Source: Owenia fusiformis (lineage: Eukaryota; Annelida; Polychaeta; Sabellida; Oweniidae). From it: a stretch of DNA of 60,000 bases. The notes under the pieces are model-generated. The model had not been told where the DNA came from, did not search any database, and saw only the letters and a list, made by a program, of their open reading frames with translations. The position numbers were made by a program, and so were the translations under genes. Position 1 is the stretch's first letter. Every line of letters begins with the position of its first letter. The stretch covers positions 16,064,348 through 16,124,347 of the forward strand of contig CAIIXF020000006.1 in NCBI GenBank assembly GCA_903813345.2, read 5' to 3'. Below are positions 57,501 through 60,000 of this stretch, piece by piece.

Positions 57501-59730
57501 TGCAATGACACCTGGTGGACAAACTTGCTGTATATAAACAATTTTGTTAAAGATGACAAAATGGTAAGAATTGGTAATAAACATTAAAAGTGTCCATCAA
57601 AAGTGCCCACCAAATAGCATAGTAAAATGGTAAATATTTTAAAAAGTCAAATTTTTCTTTCACTCTCTTGCACACTAACAACCCATCTGGCTATTCCCCA
57701 AAATATTTTTTAATTGACTCAAACACATCAAATCGGTCCAGAAATAGCAAAATAGTGTTTTGGAATTGTAAAATCTCCTCATGTACATGGTGGGGAGGGA
57801 AACTCCTTACTCAAATTTTTTAATTGGCTGGTGCAAAATATAAAATATTATAAGCCAAAATTAAAGATAAAAATTTAACTCCACCTGGCCTATTTATTTA
57901 AAGTGCATGTCTGTGTCTTATCTCTAGTGTATGGGCTGGTCCTGGTATCTGGCAAATGACATGCAGTTCCACTGGATAAGTCCCATTCTCATCATTGCAT
58001 TTTTCAAGTAAGTAAAATGAATAAGTGATTTTCTTCAAACTTAAACCATATTTGTACATGATCAGTTTTTATGTCATCACTAGATGTTGTGCCATACGCA
58101 TAAAGCAATTGACCATGTATTAAAATTTTGCATTAGTTTTGAGGTATAAGAGTTCAAAATTTAAAAATCTGTAACGTAATCTTTATTTGTTTTTAGAAAA
58201 TGGAATGAAAATTTTAATAAAGACAATATTAATGTTAGTTTTAAAAACTTTATTTTATTAAAATCATGAACGTCTGATTTCTCATATTGCCACCATTAGC
58301 AATGTATTTTTTTCATTGTAGTATCCACTCTGCAAACAGATCTAGAGATCTATGATAACTCATTCAATATTCAAAGGAAATCATCTGAAGCTATTATCAT
58401 TATGATAGAATTGCAGTTTCTTTATCAATATACGAGACACAACAAAACCTGATGATTTTACTAATAACATATATATGCACATATTCTGTATCACAGATCT
58501 GCAATCGCTGGGTATATAGTGACTGGGGCTATGCTACTAGGGCATCTGATTGTTACTGGGCTGCTATCAGCGGAATATGGCGATAACTATACAGCAGTTA
58601 TTGATCCAGCCAAAGCTGGAAATACGTGAGTTAACTGGACCTCTTCTTTCCATGCTCTGTTAATTTAAAACTTGTAATGACTGGGCACACCATTAGAACA
58701 ATGTTGCTATCATCTAGGTTTCATTATTTAATAGAATTTAAATCTGGTTAGAGAATTTATATCTCCTGAAAAGCTACTGTTTTTTTTAAAAAAGCCGAAA
58801 AATGACTCGTATTATTACCTTGTAGACAAGCTGGGTTCCAAAATATCTACATCAAGCCATATACACGAATCGGACCATATCTAGTTGGTTTTGTAGTGGG
58901 ATACATTCTTTACAGGACTAATAGGAAAGTCAAGTTGCACTGGGTAAGTAAAAGTAAAAAGTCACTTGGGTTTTTTCCCTTGCACTGCAAAATTGCACAT
59001 CAAAATACTGTAAATTGTTTTAATTTGGCTCTATTTAATTTAGCCGATTGACCATCTTCAAATGTATTTCTTACTTCACAGGTCGCCCCCGATAAAGCAA
59101 TTTTATCCGGATATTGTTTTATCTAAACCATATGGTACTCTGTAGATCTTGGCAAATGTTATCCATGTTTCAATCAAGCTTTTCGCCAAAGTTTTATCAT
59201 ACAAGGTAACACATGGAAAAAGCACTGGAAGAAAATTTCTGGGAATTTCATTTTCAAATTAAAACAGCCATTTAATTAAGGCATTTTACAATAAAAGGAA
59301 AATGATAAAATCTCAAGAAAAGACAAAAGATAAAAAATTGGCTGAAGTGATATGAGAAAAAAACTGGTAAAATTATCCAAGTTTTCTATATGTGTTTTGT
59401 ATTTCACCTGAGTGTAACACCTAATTGCTACACAGACAGAAGATCACTCAATGGATAGAATTGCTATAGTAAAAAATATATACCCACAAAAAGTATATCC
59501 ACAATTAACATGTTTTAACATTTTTTATTTTTATTTATTCCAGGCAGTCGCTTTACTAGGATGGCTGATAGCTGCTACTCTATCACTGTTAACTCAATAT
59601 GGACTCTGGGGTGTATTCAATGGACACCCCCTCTCTGATAATGTAATGGCCCTCTATGATGCTACCTCCCGTACTGTATGGAGTATAGGACTGGGCTGGG
59701 TGGTCTTTGCCTGTTGTACAGGTTATGGAG
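36508..59730 (+). CDS. Nose-resistant-to-fluoxetine protein 6-like acyltransferase, gene 2 (3' end off window)
   Basis: Tandem paralogue of the gene at 22996-32160, with the same exon pattern. Fourteen coding exons: 36508-36808, 40016-40110, 41394-41501, 54482-54575, 54849-54939, 55325-55542, 55722-55892, 56840-56933, 57143-57235, 57398-57563, 57928-58007, 58497-58625, 58826-58943 and 59544-59730. Together 1945 nt, 648 codons plus 1 nt, phase intact and no internal stop. The last exon, with the PLSRLTYC-type motif, is expected beyond 60000. Signal peptide at residues 1-22; exon 1 is diverged but keeps KTCLDHTMMILDGVRAGEFW. NRF cysteines (GKHC, CVPSSC, TCTNT) and acyltransferase 3 motifs (CVHGIRFFSMTW, FFSVDAFFFLRG, WWTNLLYINNF, CMGWSWYLANDMQ) are all kept. 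Exon 5 is one codon shorter than in gene 1. Intron 3 spans about 13 kb and contains another gene. Confidence 0.92.
37308..37610 (-). repeat. Uninterrupted copy of the dispersed repeat seen split at 3455/5598
   Basis: Read on the minus strand it runs GCAGAGGTTAAACCTCC, ACCTGTATCTCTAACGGTTG, then GTCAGTTGGTAGATG, GGGGTTAATCCTGG and CAGACCCAAAGGTATACC. This matches both halves of the split copy in CPSF6 intron 1 in the same order. Intron 1 of NRF-6-like gene 2. Confidence 0.65.
38268..38685. mobile_element. Approximately 420-bp palindromic MITE
   Basis: Left arm CAGATCAGTGACTTAC..TTGGAGCGCTGAAATAC..TTTTTCGATCAAGACTTG, and right arm the inverse CAAGTCTTGATCGAAAA..GTACTTCAGCGCTCCAATAC..GTAAGCCGCTGATCAC. 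Arms are about 130 bp and the spacer about 150 bp, with TTCCAATATGGCG and CGCCATATTGGAA also inverted inside. Non-coding. Confidence 0.7.
39975..40132 (+). repeat. Segment near-identical to 25198-25355 (exon 2 plus intron edges)
   Basis: From GTACAAAGTACATACAGTG through exon 2 to the TCCTACAG after the donor, the two NRF-6-like genes differ at only a few positions, including one silent change in the exon. Exon 1 and exon 3 are clearly diverged, so this tract is much more alike than its surroundings. Confidence 0.75.
40133..41393. other. Intron 2 of NRF-6-like gene 2, no gene seen
   Basis: AT-rich with long A-runs around 40920-41090 and a small AATATCACTT/AAGTGATATT inverted repeat near 41115-41165. 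Nothing else recognised. Confidence 0.45.
41751..44475 (+). mobile_element. Nested element with 5' hairpin and central tandem array
   Basis: It begins with a perfect 8-bp-arm hairpin, GTCACCAC-caaaa-GTGGTGAC, and ends GGTGGTGACATTTTGTCATG, TTAATGCCTTGTT. The copy at 20527-20698 has the same ends. Flanking sequence suggests a roughly 9-bp imperfect duplication (ACTGTATTA left, ACTGTAATA right). Non-autonomous; superfamily not clear. Confidence 0.65.
41900..44430 (+). repeat. Minisatellite array (~17 units) rich in AGGTCA/TGACCT half-sites
   Basis: Units of about 123-180 bp share CATCTACATGTTCTCAGAA, TCAAATCTGACTTTAGATT, TGACATTTGACCTTCAATG, ACCTTCTCAAGGTCA and CAACTTGCTTCAAATTGAC. Length varies through a 15-bp sub-repeat (GACTTTAGATTTGAC) and one or two extra AAGGTCA copies. 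Most units contain TCAAGGTCA, the extended half-site bound by NR5A and ERR receptors. In many units AGGTCA is followed after 4 bp by a second AGGTCA. The TGACCTTCAATGACCT on the same strand is the reverse-strand DR4. Binding is inference. Confidence 0.88.
44535..44935. other. Second foreign segment within Pearl-like copy 2
   Basis: About 400 bp not present in the 3893-5267 copy lies between GGACATTAAT and the resumption at CATGGCAGCCATC. It contains a CRE-like ATTGATGACGTCAAATG and an inverted CCAAT (TTTTGACCAATCAGCG). No ORF. Probably another insertion or a longer variant of the element. Confidence 0.4.
45704..47047. other. AT-rich stretch of intron 3, no gene seen
   Basis: No protein-like ORF or clear repeat. 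Short duplicated sequence AGGAGAAA.CATATTATTTTG near 46450-46520. Confidence 0.4.
47048..47168 (+). promoter_or_regulatory. TATA box and untranslated first exon of the secreted EF-hand gene
   Basis: TATATAAG at 47048-47055 places transcription start near 47080. The presumed first exon ends at AAAAAG|GTAAGT (donor 47169). It has no in-frame coding link to the next exon, so it is 5' UTR. A consensus TATA box with a short leader suggests a strongly or inducibly expressed gene. Confidence 0.6.
47444..48596 (+). CDS. Small secreted precursor: cationic six-Cys segment plus two EF-hands
   Basis: Two coding exons, 47444-47807 (acceptor TTTTAG before 47436) and 48541-48596, join in phase to give 139 residues. 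Signal peptide about 1-21 (MKVALAFLLLAAVATLQTSDA). Residues 22-66 are strongly basic, with six cysteines spaced C-x3-C-x3-C-x5-C-x3-C-x3-C (41-63). Next comes G-R-K-R-R (66-70), a furin or prohormone cleavage site with a possible amidation glycine. The acidic C-terminal part has EF-hand loops DLNNDEVVTLSE (88-99) and, across the exon junction, DKNNDGLLDKVE. One extra Cys at 111. It sits on the same strand inside intron 3 of the NRF-6-like gene. Cationic Cys-rich segment plus acidic tail recalls molluscan antimicrobial precursors, but a calcium-binding or matrix role is equally possible. Specific family not recognised. Confidence 0.9.
48205..48350. repeat. Dispersed GTGGAACACCTCT repeat, copy 3
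   Basis: GTGGAACATCTCTAGAAATG, GGAACACCTCTGTTAGTAG, AACACTTTTCAG and ATTTTTAGAGGTACCAAATG place this with the copies at 17636 and 29455. It lies in the last intron of the secreted EF-hand gene. Confidence 0.55.
48721..48726 (+). terminator. Polyadenylation signal of the secreted EF-hand gene
   Basis: AATAAA 125 nt after the stop codon. A second AATAAA occurs near 48824. The first gives a compact 3' UTR typical of small secreted-peptide genes. Confidence 0.6.
48731..51249. other. Intron 3 interior: no confirmed gene
   Basis: Mostly AT-rich. The left part of the AGGCCCACTATA MITE lies at 49344 onward. A CG-richer patch at 50060-50222 looks like a promoter with a first exon: CACATGCGCAC, then ATGGCTGACCATGGACAG with a CAG|GTAAAA donor at 50222. 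No downstream exon was found. A 65-codon minus-strand ORF at 50523-50720 has protein-like composition but no recognised family. Confidence 0.35.
51255..53386. mobile_element. 2.13-kb foldback element with 5-bp target duplication
   Basis: Ends CACAGGCTGGTATCGA (51255) and TCGATACCAGCCTGTG (to 53386) are perfect inverses, flanked by the direct repeat AGTAG (51250-51254 and 53387-53391). Arms of about 440 bp pair throughout. Each arm carries TGTCCGCTGTGACGGAGC twice, near its outer and inner ends, so four copies in all. The middle (51930-52560) is a field of short dyads built from GAATATGGCATATTCC and CACCTGTGG. No transposase ORF. A 5-bp duplication with CAC termini fits Transib-type (RAG-related) transposition; this is inference. 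Confidence 0.8.
53454..54450 (-). mobile_element. Decayed Tc1/mariner-like transposon
   Basis: Terminal inverted repeats of about 220 bp begin CAGTGCGTATCAAAAAAACG at the left and, read inverted, CAGGGCATATAAAAAAAACG at the right. TA is at both borders (53452-53453 and 54451-54452). The left arm is partly duplicated in tandem (about 53540-53670 and 53760-53890). The right end lies 31 bp before exon 4 of NRF-6-like gene 2. Confidence 0.8.
54051..54242 (-). pseudogene. Mariner/Tc1-like transposase remnant
   Basis: A 63-codon open frame on the minus strand inside the element at 53454-54450 contains SSPDLNSCDFFFWSSL. This matches the SPDLNPxDFFLWGxL block around the last catalytic acidic residue of Tc1/mariner transposases. 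The rest of the enzyme, including the first two catalytic Asp residues, is gone. The copy cannot be active. Confidence 0.7.
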
Positions 59731-60000
59731 GTAAGGAGAAATAAATGATTAAAGGTATTCAATTAATCTCAAATAAGATTCCTACCTTTCATTTGTTTGA
59801 AGGATATTCAAATGCTTGGACGAAAATATATTTTTGAAGTTTTATCCAAGTGGACATTTATATGCATTGTACTTTAGACCATTGCTGTTTTCCTTTCTAG
59901 GATATCCAAATATCCTCACATCAGATCTGACCCAGAGTTGGAACAGCGTTTGTCTTTCAATGGTACAATTATCGACCCATTTTAGGGTTGCAGCCATGAA
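59731..60000. other. Intron 14 of NRF-6-like gene 2, to window edge
   Basis: In gene 1 the last exon follows after 233 bp. Here 270 bp contain no match to it (no counterpart of the VNTILSW..PLSRLTY block), so the final exon must lie beyond the window. Confidence 0.6.

Noticed and set aside
59899-59955. Candidate last exon of NRF-6-like gene 2 after TTTCTAG (frame GYPNILTSDLTQSW)
   Set aside because: Phase fits, but it has no similarity to the VNTILSW..PLSRLTYC exon of gene 1, so it is more likely intron or repeat.

Overview
The window is animal nuclear DNA: AT-rich, intron-dense and full of decayed transposons. The genes are split into exons with canonical GT-AG junctions, and codon phase carries across every junction I checked. 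The organism is most likely a lophotrochozoan, probably a bivalve mollusc. This rests on a Pearl-type element (tandem core repeats plus an ACGG-rich microsatellite), the frequent tacatgta motif, and a tandem pair of NRF-6-like acyltransferases. The species is an inference, not read directly.

Layout. (1) 133-7388, minus strand: the 5' three-quarters or so of CPSF6, the 68-kDa-type subunit of cleavage factor Im; seven coding exons are visible and the 3' end lies off the left edge. (2) 7389-10789: intergenic DNA with a near-perfect 48-bp palindrome and a 614-bp inverted-repeat element. (3) 10814-18117, plus strand: a complete BEN-domain gene (574 residues) with an NRF1/CCAAT promoter and a 7-codon first exon, followed by a long AT-rich 3' region. 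(4) 22996-32160, plus strand: a complete nose-resistant-to-fluoxetine (NRF-6)-like gene, 15 coding exons, 736 residues. (5) 36508-59730, plus strand: a tandem paralogue of it, 14 of 15 coding exons visible, last exon off the right edge. Its third intron has grown from 441 bp to about 13 kb through nested elements. That intron also holds a complete same-strand gene at 47048-48726 for a small secreted protein: signal peptide, cationic six-cysteine segment, G-RKRR processing site and acidic tail with two EF-hands.

Mobile and repeated DNA. Copies of a TTAA-flanked MITE lie at 2306, 15953 and 27691. A Pearl/Helentron-like element at 3893-5267 has an inverted relative at 41610-45703. That relative is interrupted by another element (41751-44475) carrying an array of about 17 units, each packed with nuclear-receptor half-sites. 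A 2.13-kb foldback element (51255-53386) has a 5-bp target duplication and CAC termini. A Tc1/mariner remnant (53454-54450) ends 31 bp before an exon of the second NRF-6-like gene. No tRNA, rRNA or CRISPR array was seen.

The main genes have no obvious common pathway: RNA processing, a BEN-type nuclear factor, two membrane acyltransferase-like proteins and a secreted peptide precursor. The most interesting items are the secreted precursor, the half-site array and the 5-bp-TSD foldback element. All exon models come from reading splice signals and phase by eye, without transcript data.
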